A stretch of DNA of 64,000 nucleotides from Primula veris (GCA_963682055.1 OY821743.1:35884702-35948701), one strand, 5' to 3'. Positions 48,305-60,669 are shown, counted from the first letter of the stretch. Notes: generated by a model not told the origin, from the letters alone. Made by a program: numbers and translations.

Positions 48305-49030
48305 GTCTCCGTTTGTTTCATAGTAAAAGTTTTATATGGAGAAAATATTTCCATGGAAAAGTTTTACAGTGAAAATTTTTGTTTGCTTTTCATTTATACA
48401 CGGTTGATGCATAAAAAGTTTTCCATCTAAATACAAACTCAAGTTTTTTTTACAAATAATTAGTAAAAATCTCAACATGTATAGAAAACTTAAGCTAAAC
48501 ACATTTTATTTCATATACGTCACTTATAATAACTTATAAATTTTCAACCAATAAACTCATAAAATTATAAGTATAAAAGATATTATTGCATTTTTTTAAC
48601 TTTTTCAAATTTTCTTGGGTTTTTTAGATTTTTCAAAATATTTTATTTTATTTTTTCCATTTTTTGATATTTTTTCCTATTTTTTTTATATTTTTATTGG
48701 TTAATTAGATTTTAGCTTTTTCAAATTTTCTTAGATTTTTTAGATTTTTCGGTTTTTTTTTATTTAGAAATTTTCCTTTTTTTGTTTAGTAGATGGAATT
48801 GGACTAATTATTAAATAATTTTGAAATAGTAGACCTATAATTAATAATAATTATAATACCAGTAGTAGAAAGAATATAGAGAGAGACTCTGTAAACCGTT
48901 TACAATTTTATTTGCGGGGTAATCGTTTCCCCCAATTTTACTGGATATGTGGAAAAAGTTTTCCATAAAAAAAATGTTTTACGGTAAACCAAACACCCGG
49001 AAAATTTATTTTACCCGTAAATGTTTGTTT
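48305..49030. mobile_element. hAT-like MITE or deletion derivative
   Basis: The left end has CCGTTTGTTTCATAGTAAAA and GGAAAAGTTTTACAGTGAAA; the right end has AAAAATGTTTTACGGTAAAC then CAAACACCCGGAAAA, roughly the inverse. The core is low-complexity T-rich sequence. Ends of the form GTTTGTTT...CAAACACC are typical of plant hAT-like elements. Exact borders are uncertain. Confidence 0.45.
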
Positions 49031-49863
49031 ACACCCATTTTACAACAAAATAAACAGAATAAGCTTTCCAAGAAAAAAGGAAGAATCTTCTAGGAAAGGA
49101 AAAACAGATATGGCAACAAAAATCTAGAATTATTCACCTTTCTAGCTAGAGTAAAAAGGGATCTAATGCTGATGAAATTATTCCAAAAGATAGGCAGATA
49201 TATATGTATCAGGTCCATCAACCAGACACTGAGTTTGGAATCAATATCTTTTGTGAGGTATACGAGTAATGATATAGGGAAATACTATGGTAGAGATTAA
49301 ATGAGACCCCTTCGATACACTTTGATATATTAACTTAGGGTCCATAAAAGGGGTCTCATTTAGACTTTACGAAACGTGTCATTTAGTCTCTCCTTATATA
49401 GTTACTCGTAAGACAATAGTACATAAGGGGGCTAATACTATTAAGTTTTAACAGATTAGATAAATTTTTCATTAGGAAAAATGACTTAATCTTATTCCAT
49501 GGAGGGTAGTGAAACGCGTACTTGCTAGAGTCTTGATATATAATCGACTTCCCAATTAATTACTACAAGCATTTTAACAATGTTAATTGCTGGGAAAACT
49601 CTAATTTTACTACTTGGAGATAGTTCAGTGTTTTTCTATTTGAGAATGCTAATTTTAGTTCTCGACGGTTTTTTTATCTTTAATTTTACTCCTCAACAGT
49701 GTGCTAAAATAGACTTAAAAACATTTCACTTAGTTGTTATACATGCAAGCTATTTAATCTATCAGAATGGGGCTAACTAATTTCTCTTGGGCAGAAAGAC
49801 TTTACAGAAAACTTGATTGTCCACTTATTTCTACAAAGAGTACAAATTAGACACTTTCCGTCC

Positions 49864-49935
49864 GAAAAATAGTTACAAAAACGAAGAATCCCTGAGCGAA
49901 AAATAGTTACAAAAACGAAGAATCCCTGAGCGAAC
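49864..49935. repeat. 37-bp perfect tandem duplication
   Basis: Two adjacent copies of a unit containing GAAAAATAGTTACAAAAACG and AAGAATCCCTGAGC, without differences that I can see, so recent. Confidence 0.85.
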
Positions 49936-50563
49936 GGATAAACAGATATGGCAAGAAAATCTCAAGTTGTTGCCCTGATAGGAGGAATAAAAAGGATCTA
50001 ATGCTGATGAAATATTCCGTAAAAGGTAGTATTATTCTTTGGCAGACACTTCTTTTTAAAAGGTAGTATTATTTATTTATTGATAATTTATAATAAAAAA
50101 AAAATCATATTATTCTTTGGTACATTAGTGGTCAAATATAATATTCATATTCTTGACAAAATAGATATGCCCTATCTTTATACAGCATAACCTCTATATA
50201 GTAATAATTATATTAATAAAAATCCTCGGTATCAACTCGGGCCAGTTCAAATAAGAATAACCTGCATATTGTAATATTTTATGATTTTTTATAGTCACGT
50301 ATTAATAAATTTGTCTCAATATAAGAATAATTTACATAAATGTGTAAAATACCATAACTTTGGGTGTTTTCTTAGAGGAAGTAAAACACCAGTCCTTAAT
50401 TAAGAGAGTCTAGAATTTTGTATTTAAGCTTTAATTACAGTGAAGATTTTCATTTTCTAAGGGTACTCTTAAATTGTAATGGTTCTATCAACCTGGAAAA
50501 TGGAAATAGTTTGGAGCTTGTTTGATTTAAAAAAGACCTAGCTACGAGTAAATGAAATAGTGA

Positions 50564-50790
50564 CTTCCCATTTAATTGTCCATTACGAAACTACGTGCAA
50601 TTTTGATCAGCTTATAACTTGTATCAAAATTGTCGAAATATATTTTTTTAAAATCTAATCATAAAATTTAACATTTGAACCATACGATCAACTTTTGAAA
50701 TTTTCCATTCCGATAATTTTGATACAAGTTCTTGGCCGGTCAAAATTGCACGTAGTTTCGTAATAGACAATTAAATAGGAAGGGAGGGAG
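50564..50790. mobile_element. Stowaway-like MITE, copy B
   Basis: Same family as 45090-45320: CATTACGAAACTACGTGCAA on the left arm, and TTGCACGTAGTTTCGTAATA plus GGAAGGGAGGGAG then TA on the right. Confidence 0.75.
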
Positions 50791-51344
50791 TAGTAAATAA
50801 ATATGCCCTAATATACTATCCGGCTTATAAATGCCGGTCCTTCAAGTTTCAGTAAAGTTGCACCGAAGAAGAAGACTTTTGATTTTATCATTTCATCAAC
50901 TTTTATCAATTTGTTTTTAAGTCTGTGTATTTTAAATTCTGTCACTCATACTCTTATATATTATCTGTTTTTGTGGGGTTTTCCCCCCACATTTTTTTTT
51001 ATTATTTTTCTCATTAATTAATGGATAAAAAAGTAGGCTTTTCTCCACCATTAAAATGAATTTTTTTTATAAATGATGGGAAAACAGAATGATTTTAAAT
51101 TTAGATACTTATGATGCTTTTGCCAATATATTTTGTAATAAAAGTATGTAAAATAGTTCATCGTATATGATTACCGTATATGATTAATTAAGAGTCTAGA
51201 ATTTTGTATTTTAGCTTTAATTAGTTAAAATACGGTTATCATACCTCTTTAATTGACAGTATTTACTAGTGCATAAGCTAACATAATCTTTTTACACAAA
51301 TTTAAACACAAAATAACTGCCATTGCATGTGTTTCTTTACGTAC

Positions 51345-51542
51345 AATCACTATAAAATAATGTTTGATTTAGTGAGAGTCAAAAGATGTCACAAGCCTGT
51401 CACTAATTTAAAAATCTGTCACAAATCTGGCGCAAATTGACTAAACTGTCACAGAGCCGTCACAAAAACCGTCGCTAATAAGCTCGTAACAAAAAATACC
51501 GTCACTAATCCCGTCGCGATTTAAGTATTTTTTGTAGTGAAT
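51345..51542 (-). mobile_element. Small CACTA-like element, copy 4, best preserved
   Basis: The element (51348-51539, 192 bp) lies inverted relative to copies 1-3. Plus-strand tip CACTATAAAATAAT; minus-strand tip CACTACAAAAAATACT. It is flanked by AAT (51345-51347 and 51540-51542), a perfect 3-bp duplication. With CACTA tips, this identifies the family as non-autonomous CACTA (En/Spm) elements. Confidence 0.85.
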
Positions 51543-52356
51543 ATTGTTCAAACTTCAAAGGCCGTTAAGAAAGGACCAAGTCTTACATTTTCTTACATAT
51601 TAGCTGATTCTATCCGTCACTTATTTCTGATAACTTTCATTATAGAATTGGTAACGCGTTCACGAAGACAACGTAGAACTGGTGACACTTAATTAGAAAT
51701 AGTTGATATGAAAACATATAAAGCTCTGAACATTATTCTTGTATGTTACGACTTTTTCTTTCGGTTGTGGCCACAATCATTAGGAAGTGGAAACTCGTAA
51801 CCAGAACCGGATAAAAAAAAACATTCACTAGCGATATACTTTACATCATCATCATGGGATTTTAACGCCTTCAACTCTTATTTCAGCGGATCTTCAGGTT
51901 CTCGATAAACCTAAGGAATGACAATGATAAGAGGTAAAGTTGGTTCTTCAAAGAGAACTGAACATATAAATGTATCATGACAAACTAGTCTGTTCTTTTT
52001 CGAAATTGCCTACATTTCAACGTAATTTTCACCGAAACCAGTAATAATTTATTCGATCGGAAAGAAACAAGTATATTTTGACAGGTTTATAACGAAATTT
52101 GAAAATTTGTCAAGTCTCAGTTTGAATTGACTTATATATATAATATATATTGAAAAGTTGAAACGCCTAGTAGTTGTGTCAACCTAAAAAAATACTGAAA
52201 CTTATCCAAATCTAGTATATGATAAAAAGTAAAAACTCTCTTCAAATACGCTCATTCTTTGTACAATTTTGTGCCTTGCTTAATGGAGTCATTATCATTA
52301 CAAGCCATGCTTATATATTTTTTCATAAAAACTTGGTTAAGGTAATTACCGGCAGA

Positions 52357-52599
52357 CTATCTCCGACCACTGGACCTGTACTTAGGCAATGGCACATTGT
52401 CAGACTCTATCTGCATAATATCTCTTACGAGGATTGCATAATGTCTTTTCACTTCATCGGCCGATTTTCCAACAGCTCGTGCCACGTTGTGCCACCTGTC
52501 AGGGGTGTCCTTGTCAAAATGCGCTAAAGCCTCTTCGAACTGCTTGTTTTGCCTTGGTGTCCACGATGAACTGGAACTGCGCATAGAGCTTGATGCCAT
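52357..52599 (-). CDS. RADIALIS-like single-SANT/MYB protein, array copy 4
   Basis: An 80-residue SANT/MYB protein with [36 protein letters not shown], then [14 protein letters not shown] and [11 protein letters not shown]. Start 52599 chosen by alignment; the frame extends upstream to an ATG at 52677 but that would nearly reach the TATA box. The third helix reads HYAIL where copies 1-3 have HYEIL, and PLPKY replaces PLPNY. A likely intron (52349-51911) begins 7 nt after the stop, GTAATT to TTAG. Confidence 0.92.
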   Translation of the reverse strand: MASSSMRSSSSSWTPRQNKQFEEALAHFDKDTPDRWHNVARAVGKSADEVKRHYAILVRDIMQIESDNVPLPKYRSSGRR

Positions 52600-52694
52600 A
52601 TGTATATTATAGAACGAAAGTCTAGAAAGGATATATTTCTTAGTAAAATAAATAAATTGAAGTGGCTTGGATAACATGTAGACGAGCTAGCTTC

Positions 52695-52704
52695 TTATAT
52701 ATAG
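52695..52704 (-). promoter_or_regulatory. TATA box of RADIALIS-like copy 4
   Basis: TATATATAAG on the minus strand, about 96 bp before the ATG at 52599, followed upstream by a diverged version of the promoter stretch of copies 1 and 2. Confidence 0.6.
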
Positions 52705-52739
52705 AAAGGTGATGGGGTATAAAGCAAGTTGGTTAAAAC

Positions 52740-55700
52740 TTTTTTTTGACTTTAGCAGCTAGGTACAATTTAGTTCTTTTTTAATATAGACCACTACATG
52801 AAGAGTGTCAAAGAAGAATTTCTAGCCTGGCAAAAATATATACCAAGATATTTTCATATTGGTGGAGAATTTTATTGTGTTTCGAACTTAGCAACTTGTC
52901 AATGTTAAAGCATGCACGAACAATATTATTCGAGTGATTACGTTGGCAATCCAGAAAATAAAAAGGAGGAAATATGAGAAGTGGTGACAGAAAAATTATC
53001 AGAGAGAGGAATTTACCTGTTTTTTTTTTTTTAACAAGCCTAACTTTATTAAAATGAAATATTCAGTACATGGACAAGGCCCCAATGCTGGCCCGTGATT
53101 TTTTACTTTATTTTGGATAGGAATTTACGTGATTTTTTTTTGTTTCGGTGACAATTATTTCCTCTCCTTGTTCATCAGCAAATCTTCTATAATACGTTTT
53201 GGTTTATATGTTTGTTCCTATCCAAAATAGTGTGGAGTTATGAATCTACTAAGTACTCACCACCACAACCAAGTTCGTAAAACAAGAGCACAGCCTTGCT
53301 GTTTTTAAAGAAATATGACACAAACTGACAACATTATACTTAGAATTCCAACGTACAATAGCCTTTGTTTCATTGTAAAAGACTAAACTATGTTTTTTTC
53401 ACGATAGGCGATATGCATGGTTTTGTCATTCCTAATCAGTATAATTAAGTCCTTTTTGGTTTCGAAGTTGGAAAAATGCTAGTTTCTTATTTTGTTACAG
53501 CTCAATATCGGTTAAGAAACTTAAAAAGATATGGGAATTCGATTTGGGTAACTTGCTCGGACCTTTTAGTAATTAAGAAATACTATCAACTAGCAAAGTG
53601 ATGGGGGGGCCTCTATATTGATGATGTTCAAGGTAATAAGTATCTGCATAAAATCCTTTTTTCCCTTTGAAAATATAGAATCCATATCATCTCTTTTACT
53701 CCATCAGCAAAGTTGATGCCAATGAAAAAGGAGTTCTATTCTTAGCCTATAATTAAAAAAGGTACTTTTAATAGCTTGGATTATTTCTTTTAATTTCTTC
53801 TTCTTTTCTTACCCTAATGTCTTTTTAAAGAGTCTTCCATTTGAGCACTCAAGACCTAATGTTACTTGAGGCATAAATATGCTTACAAAATGTTACTAGA
53901 TAATCTCTTAAATAAAATTTTAATAAAATAAAAAAATTTAGATAATTGTATTGATTTTCATTTCTTACCTTGGCAAACTGTGATGTTTCATATATTAAGC
54001 AAAATTGAAGGGTTCTAATAGCAAGTGAGAGATAGATGGATAAAATGAAAGAAATACATTTATTTCCTGCGAGATTACCCTTATTCTATTTTCTTTTCTT
54101 CTATGTTGCACGTAAGTTCATGGAAGTAACTAGGTAGGAACAGCCGGGAGCTACAACCCCCATTTTGGAAAAAAAATTGTGAAAACATAGATTTTCCTAT
54201 GTATTTTGATCAAAACTTTTAAATTTTAGTGTTTCAGCCTCCATTCCGTACGTAAAATAATTTCATATAAGATATATTTTTTTTATATAGAAAATCAGCC
54301 CTCCATTTTGCAATCCTGGTTCCGTCACTGCATAACTTGGCTTAGGAAAAAAAAAAACTTGGTTTAGGAACAAAGTACTTGACTGGTTAATTATATGTCG
54401 CAATCTGGTTTATCAGGATATGGGCTTAAGCTGCTTCTTTTTTTCTTTTCTTTTTTAAACAGTCAGCTCAATTTTTCATAGGCAGGAGTTTTTATAGAAA
54501 AAGTTCATGGCCACCTTTATTTGCTAAAAGACTACAAATGGGTCACTTTCTTGCCAAAAAAATTCGAACAAAAGAAGCATAATTGAACAAAGAGATAAGC
54601 AAACATGGAAAAATGTATATTGACCCCCCAATAGGAAGACTAAAGATATGCTAATGAAATGTTCCAAAAGATAAGGAGATAGACGCGTAAGGTTCATCGA
54701 CCAGGCAGTGGGAATTTCGTAATCTCATTATCTTTGACGTAGATACCTTCTTTTAGAGAGGTTTAATTACTATTTACAATATCTAGAGCAATCATGATCC
54801 GATTAGAACAAAATCTGTGCTTTTATTCTTAACAGTTCATTATATTCTGTTTTACAGGAAAACAAAAAAAAAAACTTTTTTCCTTTCTCCACGGCGAAGT
54901 GAAATACAAGTACTTGCGAGAGTCTTGATTTTCCACTTCCACTATGGTAGCCGTGGCAATTTATATTTGTCGGTGATAACCTGGTTTTTACGCTATTTGT
55001 CTTGAAGATAATTTAACGCAGTTCATATTTTTTAGAAAACGGAAGCATCTGAAGTATGCGCAATTCGCCAATAAATAGTTGCTAAGTTGAACTATCTTGC
55101 ATTTATCAATCTTATTGTGGCAGGACTGTAATTTTTTTTAATCTATCCTTTGCAAAATAATGATCCTGATGGAATCTTTAACTGGTTTATACCTTGCTTG
55201 GCATGTACTCATGTATGTAAACACATTATGGGGGGAAATCGACGTGTACGTATACGTGATACACATTTTTTTGACAAAAAACGGAGAAACTTGTAATTCT
55301 ATATTATTATTTTCATTAAACATACCAGCTTTATTGAATAAAAAGAGATTCAGTGCATGGGCCACGCTCCCATGCTAGTCGTAGAATTAATCGGAAAAGC
55401 AAATACACCATACTGTGCCAGTAATTCTATATTATGTACCAATGTTTTTTTCGGTTGTCATACTAAGAGAAGTGAATCATAACAAATATATCTAAAACTT
55501 GCTTCTAACAAATATATTGTCACCCCGTAACCGGTCGCTTAATATGCATGCATTTCTAAAAATTACATATATTAGAAAAAGAAAATACAAATCTGACCAT
55601 CAAGCACACAATTGCGGATCTAGGATTCCGGTAGGACCGGTACGGCGGGGGTTGTATTCCGTAAGAACTTCTTTTTGTTATCATACGAGTTGCTGAAAGG

Positions 55701-56757
55701 CTAAAATCTATAGTGTTTTGCTATAATACATACGTATAAAATCGTTTTTGTAATAAATAAAATATGAGGTGCTTCACTAAACATTACCCATCTTATTAAA
55801 AGACTTAAAAGTAGTACATTGCAAAAATTAAATACATTTCCCGGTGTTAATTGCTAATTTATAAGTTTGTGGAGGCTATTTGAATATTACCAATACTATG
55901 GGGTTGCATTTGCACAAAAATTAAAATTAAAAAAAAACTGAAAATTAAAGGGAAAAAATTGCTAAATTAGTATCTAACCTGGCGGCTATTAGTAATTTAG
56001 TATTCAACCTACCCGATTTTCTAAATTGCTACTCAAGCTTTGTGGTTTAATATCCGATCAAGACAATGATGTCTAATTAAACATTATAAATTGGTAAACG
56101 TTGGTAAGTAATGAACTTCAAAATTAGTAAAAAAATGATAATACAGGGTATTAAACGTTGTTTTTCTAAATAGAAAATAGAGCAGCAAAAAGCAATAGAA
56201 TGACTTGATTGAAGATAAACCATTAAGTTTGGGTACCAATTTAAAAAAACTAGTCAGGTTAGTGATAAATTACTAAAATACGATAGATTGTGTATAAAAT
56301 CACCGAAAAATAATAGTACGAGAAACTAATTAAAAAATCTGATAGTATGATGTACTTCATCCGTTTTCATTTAATTGTCCACCATGAAATTACATGCAAT
56401 TTTGATCTGCTTATAACTTGTATCAAAATTGTTGAAATAATTTTTTTTTAAAATTTAATCATAAAATTTAAAATTTGAACTAAATGATCAACTTTTGAAA
56501 ATTTTTATTCCGATAATTTTGATACAAGTTTTTGGGCAGTCAAAATTGCACGTAATTTCATATTTAACAGTTAAATAGTAACTGATGGAGTATAAAATAT
56601 AAAAAAAAATCAATTGTAAAATGTAAAAAAATGGAACAAACCTCAATTTTATCATTAAACCAAAATTGAAAAATAATAAAATGATAATATTCTTAAACTT
56701 TTTGACAATTTTCAGTTAGGGCTTTTGAAAAAACTCACTCTTCACTCATTCAAAGGT
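52740..56757. other. Spacer right of the RADIALIS-like array
   Basis: It contains the upstream block of copy 4 (53638-53770) and the cassette landmarks ATGTTCCAAAAGATAAGG (near 54657) and AGTACTTGCGAGAGTCTTGA (near 54908), so the fourth cassette reaches about 55 kb. It also has an inverted copy of the dispersed family of transporter intron 1 (54128-54335) and a Stowaway-like MITE (56355-56590). No gene recognised. Near 56710-56757, GGGCTTTTG and an AAAG|GTATCT donor-like site may be the first exon of the PPR gene. Confidence 0.5.
56353..56592. mobile_element. Stowaway-like MITE, copy C, with TA duplication
   Basis: The element (56355-56590) starts CTTCATCCGTTTTCATTTAA and ends TTAAATAGTAACTGATGGAG, inverted ends flanked by TA on both sides (56353-56354 and 56591-56592). 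TA duplication and a CTCCATCCGT-like tip are characteristic of Tc1/mariner-type Stowaway MITEs. Confidence 0.8.
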
Positions 56758-56879
56758 ATCTTTCTCTCTCTCTATATCTATATCTATATCTGTGCATAAT
56801 GTTGTTTTTTTTGTCTATTAATTTGTTGGTTTGAACTTAATTTTATTGTCCAGCTCAGTAGAGGGAAAAAGCCCTCATT

Positions 56880-58690
56880 TTCCTTAATTTGGTAGAATTG
56901 AAATCCTTAATTTTAGAGGTGAAAAGATGGTTTATTTTGCAACAAATTTTAGTGGGTATTTACTGATTTTTTGTTTTATTACTTCAATTGGTCGAAAATG
57001 ATCGGAACTGTGAAAAAAGCCCTCATTTGGTAGGATACAAATCCTTAATTTATAGTTTTAGAGGTGAAAAGATCGTTTCTTTCGCAACAGATTTTAGTGG
57101 GTATTTACTGATTTTTTGTTTTATTACTTCAATCGGTCGAAAATGATTGGAACTGTGAAAAAAGCTCTCATTTGCCCTAATTTGGTAGAATTAAAATCCT
57201 TAATTTTTAGTTTTAGAGGTGAAAAGCTCGTTTCTTTTGCAACAGATTTTAGTGGGTATTTACTGATTTTTTGTTTTATTACTTCAATCGGTCGAAAATG
57301 ATTGGAACTGTGAAAAAAGCTCTCATTTGCCCTAATTTGGTAGAATTAAAATCCTTAATTTTTAGTTTTAGAGGTGAAAAGCTCGTTTCTTTTGCAACAA
57401 ATTTTAGTGGGTATTTACTGTTTTTTGGTTTTATTACTTCAATCGGTCGAAAATGATTGGAACTGTGAAAGAAGCTCTCATTTGCCCTAATTTGGTAGAA
57501 TTAAAATCCTTAATTTTTAGTTTTAGAGGTGAAAAGCTCGTTTCTTTTGCAACAGATTTTAGTGGGTATTTACTGTTTTTTTGTTTTATTACTTCAATCG
57601 GTCGAAAATGATTGGAACTGTGAAAAAAGCTCTCATTTGCCCTAATTTGGTAGAATTAAAATCCTTAATTTTTAGTTTTAGAGGTGAAAAGCTCGTTTCT
57701 TTTGCAACAAATTTTAGTGGGTATTTACTGTTTTTTGGTTTTATTACTTCAATCGGTCGAAAATGATTGGAACTGTGAAAAAAGCTCTCATTTGCCCTAA
57801 TTTGGTAGAATTAAAATCCTTAATTTTTAGTTTTAGAGGTGAAAAGCTCGTTTCTTTTGCAACAAATTTTAGTGGGTATTTACTGTTTTTTGGTTTTATT
57901 ACTTCAATCGGTCGAAAATGATTGGAACTGTGAAAAAAGCTCTCATTTGCCCTAATTTGGTAGAATTAAAATCCTTAATTTTTAGTTTTAGAGGTGAAAA
58001 GCTCGTTTCTTTTGCAACAAATTTTAGTGGGTATTTACTGTTTTTTGGTTTTATTACTTCAATCGGTCGAAAATGATTGGAACTGTGAAAAAAGCTCTCA
58101 TTTGCCCTAATTTGGTAGAATTAAAATCCTTAATTTTTAGTTTTAGAGGTGAAATGATCGTTTCTTTTGCAACAGATTTTAGTGGGTATTTACTGTTTTT
58201 TGGTTTTATACTTCAATCGGTCAAAAAAGGATTGAAACTGTAAAAATGCTGTAGCTGATCATATAATCGTATTCTTCAGTTTAGTAGAGAAAAAAAGCCC
58301 TCATTTTCCCTAATTGCCTAATATATAGAAATTCTTTATTTGTAGTTTTAGAGGTGAAAATATCGTTTCTTTTGTAACAGCTTTTAGTGGGCATTTACTA
58401 TTTTATTGTTTTATTTCTTTAATGTGTAAAAAATGATTGAAACTGTGAAAATGCACTGTCTGGTCATAAATGGGTAGATAGATACATAAAATTAAGGTAT
58501 ATATATCTATATCTTATTATCCAGGTCAGTAAGAGTAATTTACCCTCAGAAATCCTTAATTTATAGTTTTAGAGGTGAAAAGATCGTTTCTTTTGCTACA
58601 GATTTTAGTGGGTATTTGCTAATTTTGTGTTTTATTACTTCAATCGGTCGAAAATGATTGTAACTGTGAAAATGCTGTATTTGATCATAA
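56880..58690. repeat. 155-bp tandem array
   Basis: ATGATTGGAACTGTGAAAAA marks the unit phase at 57143, 57298, 57453 (GAAAGA here), 57608, 57763, 57918 and 58073: exactly 155 bp apart and nearly identical. Diverged flanking units lie at 56998 (145 bp before), about 58228, 58430 and 58655, with faint traces to 59500. A homogeneous centre with decayed edges points to recent unequal exchange. Because 155 is not a multiple of three, the small frames inside are artefacts. The array lies within the proposed 5' intron or promoter region of the PPR gene. Confidence 0.92.
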
Positions 58691-59559
58691 AAAAGGCAGA
58701 TAAATGTAGTTACATACAAGTAGTTTTTTGTTTTTTGAAAATTTTCTCTCTTCTTAGGGCCTTCTTCTTTTAAATATAACCTCACACTTCAGGGCCTTTT
58801 TTTAATATTTAAATTTACCCTCATTTTGGATAGATACATACATTTATAAACACATAAACCCTAGCTTGTTTGTCGGTTTATTGATTTGTACCTATTATCA
58901 ATCTCCAGCTCAATAGAGTAATTTACTCTCATTTATCGGCCTTTAACAATGTTCGGAAATAGGTCACCTAGCGCCTAATTCCGCTTAATCGACGTCTAAT
59001 CTTTTAATCCAGACGAATCCACTACACGCCTTTTAGAACACTCTTTATCTTGAGATAGATTCCCCGTAGTAATTTGCTCTCACAAAAGAGATGAGACGAA
59101 CTAGAGCTAAAAAAGACACCTGGGTATTTACTTAGTTGCGGTAAAAAAAACATTTTCGAGGGTAAAAATCATTCGCCATAGTTTTAGAAGTAAACATATT
59201 GTTTATTTTTTACCTATTTTTCTCTGGGTAGTTGCTGTTCTTTTCTTTTATTTCTTCAATCGGTGGAAATGACAGAAACTGTGAAAATGCATTATTTTTT
59301 GACAATAAGTAGAGGTAGAAAGATACCTGGGTGTTTACTTACTTCAGCTAAAAAAGCTCTTTTGCGAGAGTAAAAATACTTCTTCGTAGTTTAGGAGGTA
59401 AAAATATTGTTTATTTTTCATCTAACTTATCTGGGTCTTTGTTTACTTACTCTTTTGGCTTATTATTTAATTAGTGAATGACTGATAGTGTGAAAATGCA
59501 GTATCTGATGAAACATTTGGGGCCAAAAGGCCAGTCACGTTTTGGTTGCAGATGGTTAA

Positions 59560-60290
59560 ATTTTAACTTGATAATAGTATGGTTAGGGCCGGCCTTTGAC
59601 CTCGCCAAACAACACAATGTTCTTAACATTTTCAATAATCTTTTAACATTTGCTTTGATTTTTAGGATTTCTTTTGGTGTTTTAGGATATTTTTTTAAAA
59701 AAATTTGGTCACTTTTGGATATTGAAATTTTGATCTTTCCTTAGCGGACATTAAATTAGGTTGGGCCAGACTTCAGTATGGTCGTATATAGCTTGGACTA
59801 ATTACCCATTTCAACAGCAGTGCTGTTAGTCGCAGTAGTCAACAATGTAGGATTTTGAGCGTATTTGTTATTTAGCCTTTTGATTGTAAATTATTTTGAT
59901 GAAATTTTTTCAATATCTGATGAAATGTTGGGCAAAATGCTAAAATCATAAAAGGGCATGTATCACCTTATGGTACAGGGCTGGCTCTTGACCTAGACAA
60001 ACAAAGCAATGATCTAGGTCATGTCCTTGGAATTTTAGTTATGTTTACATTTCAGCATTTATTAAGTCGTTTTGGGTGATTTATTTATTTATTTATTTTT
60101 CCTTCTTTGACATTAAAATAAGTTATGGCAGCCCTGGGTATGGTTTTATGTAGCTTGCGCTAATTACTCATTTCGATAGCAGTGTTGTCTCATTGGCTTA
60201 GTCAATATTATAAGCTTGAACATTATTGGGGTAGTCAATATGATAGGTCTGAAGATTATTGTGATCTAGCGTCTTGATTGCATTTCATTT
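59560..60290. repeat. Direct duplication of a segment of about 390 bp
   Basis: Two units (about 59570-59900 and 59960-60290) share AGGGC(C/T)GGC(C/T), TTGACCT(C/A)G-CAAACAA, TAATTAC(C/T)CATTTC and TAGTCAA in order. Non-coding and diverged. The open frame 59478-59744 lies inside the first unit and is not kept in the second. Confidence 0.6.
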
Positions 60291-60669
60291 GATGAAAGTG
60301 TACATGTATCCTATGTTTTCGTTTTCGGCATTTTTTTTTTTTTTGGGAAATATTTTCAGTAGATTGATATGCTTGCTTTCTGATAGTAACTAAAGTTGAT
60401 CTTTAATGCAGAATTAACTAAAGGTACACAGTAACCAAAATATTTAGCGAAAACATAAGTACTCAATCTTAAGTGAAGTCATTCTACCATCAGGTTATTT
60501 TCATAACATTTTCAACTATTTATCCCAAATAAGAATCCACTCTACTTACCTGTAATACACTGTATTTAGGTAGTGCATAATCCCAAACTATGATCTTTTG
60601 GCCTACTTAATCTGACAGCATTTTGATCTAAATGAAAGAAAGATCAAGGATATGTGTTTTTGCTAATAA

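Larger units (their letters stand above)
46131..51909. other. Spacer between RADIALIS-like copies 3 and 4
   Basis: The longest spacer of the array. It contains a GC-richer foreign-looking insert (about 46600-47100), the conserved upstream block (47730-47880), a hAT-like MITE (about 48305-49030), a 37-bp tandem duplication (49864-49935), a Stowaway-like MITE (50564-50790) and a CACTA-like element (51348-51539). No coding gene seen. Confidence 0.55.

Noticed and set aside
57116..57766. Three almost identical 61-codon frames
   Set aside because: They are products of the 155-bp tandem array; the period is not a multiple of three and the frames run across unit joints.
56880..58690. CRISPR-like direct repeats
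   Set aside because: Units are adjacent, 155 bp long and without unique spacers; this is a plant tandem repeat.
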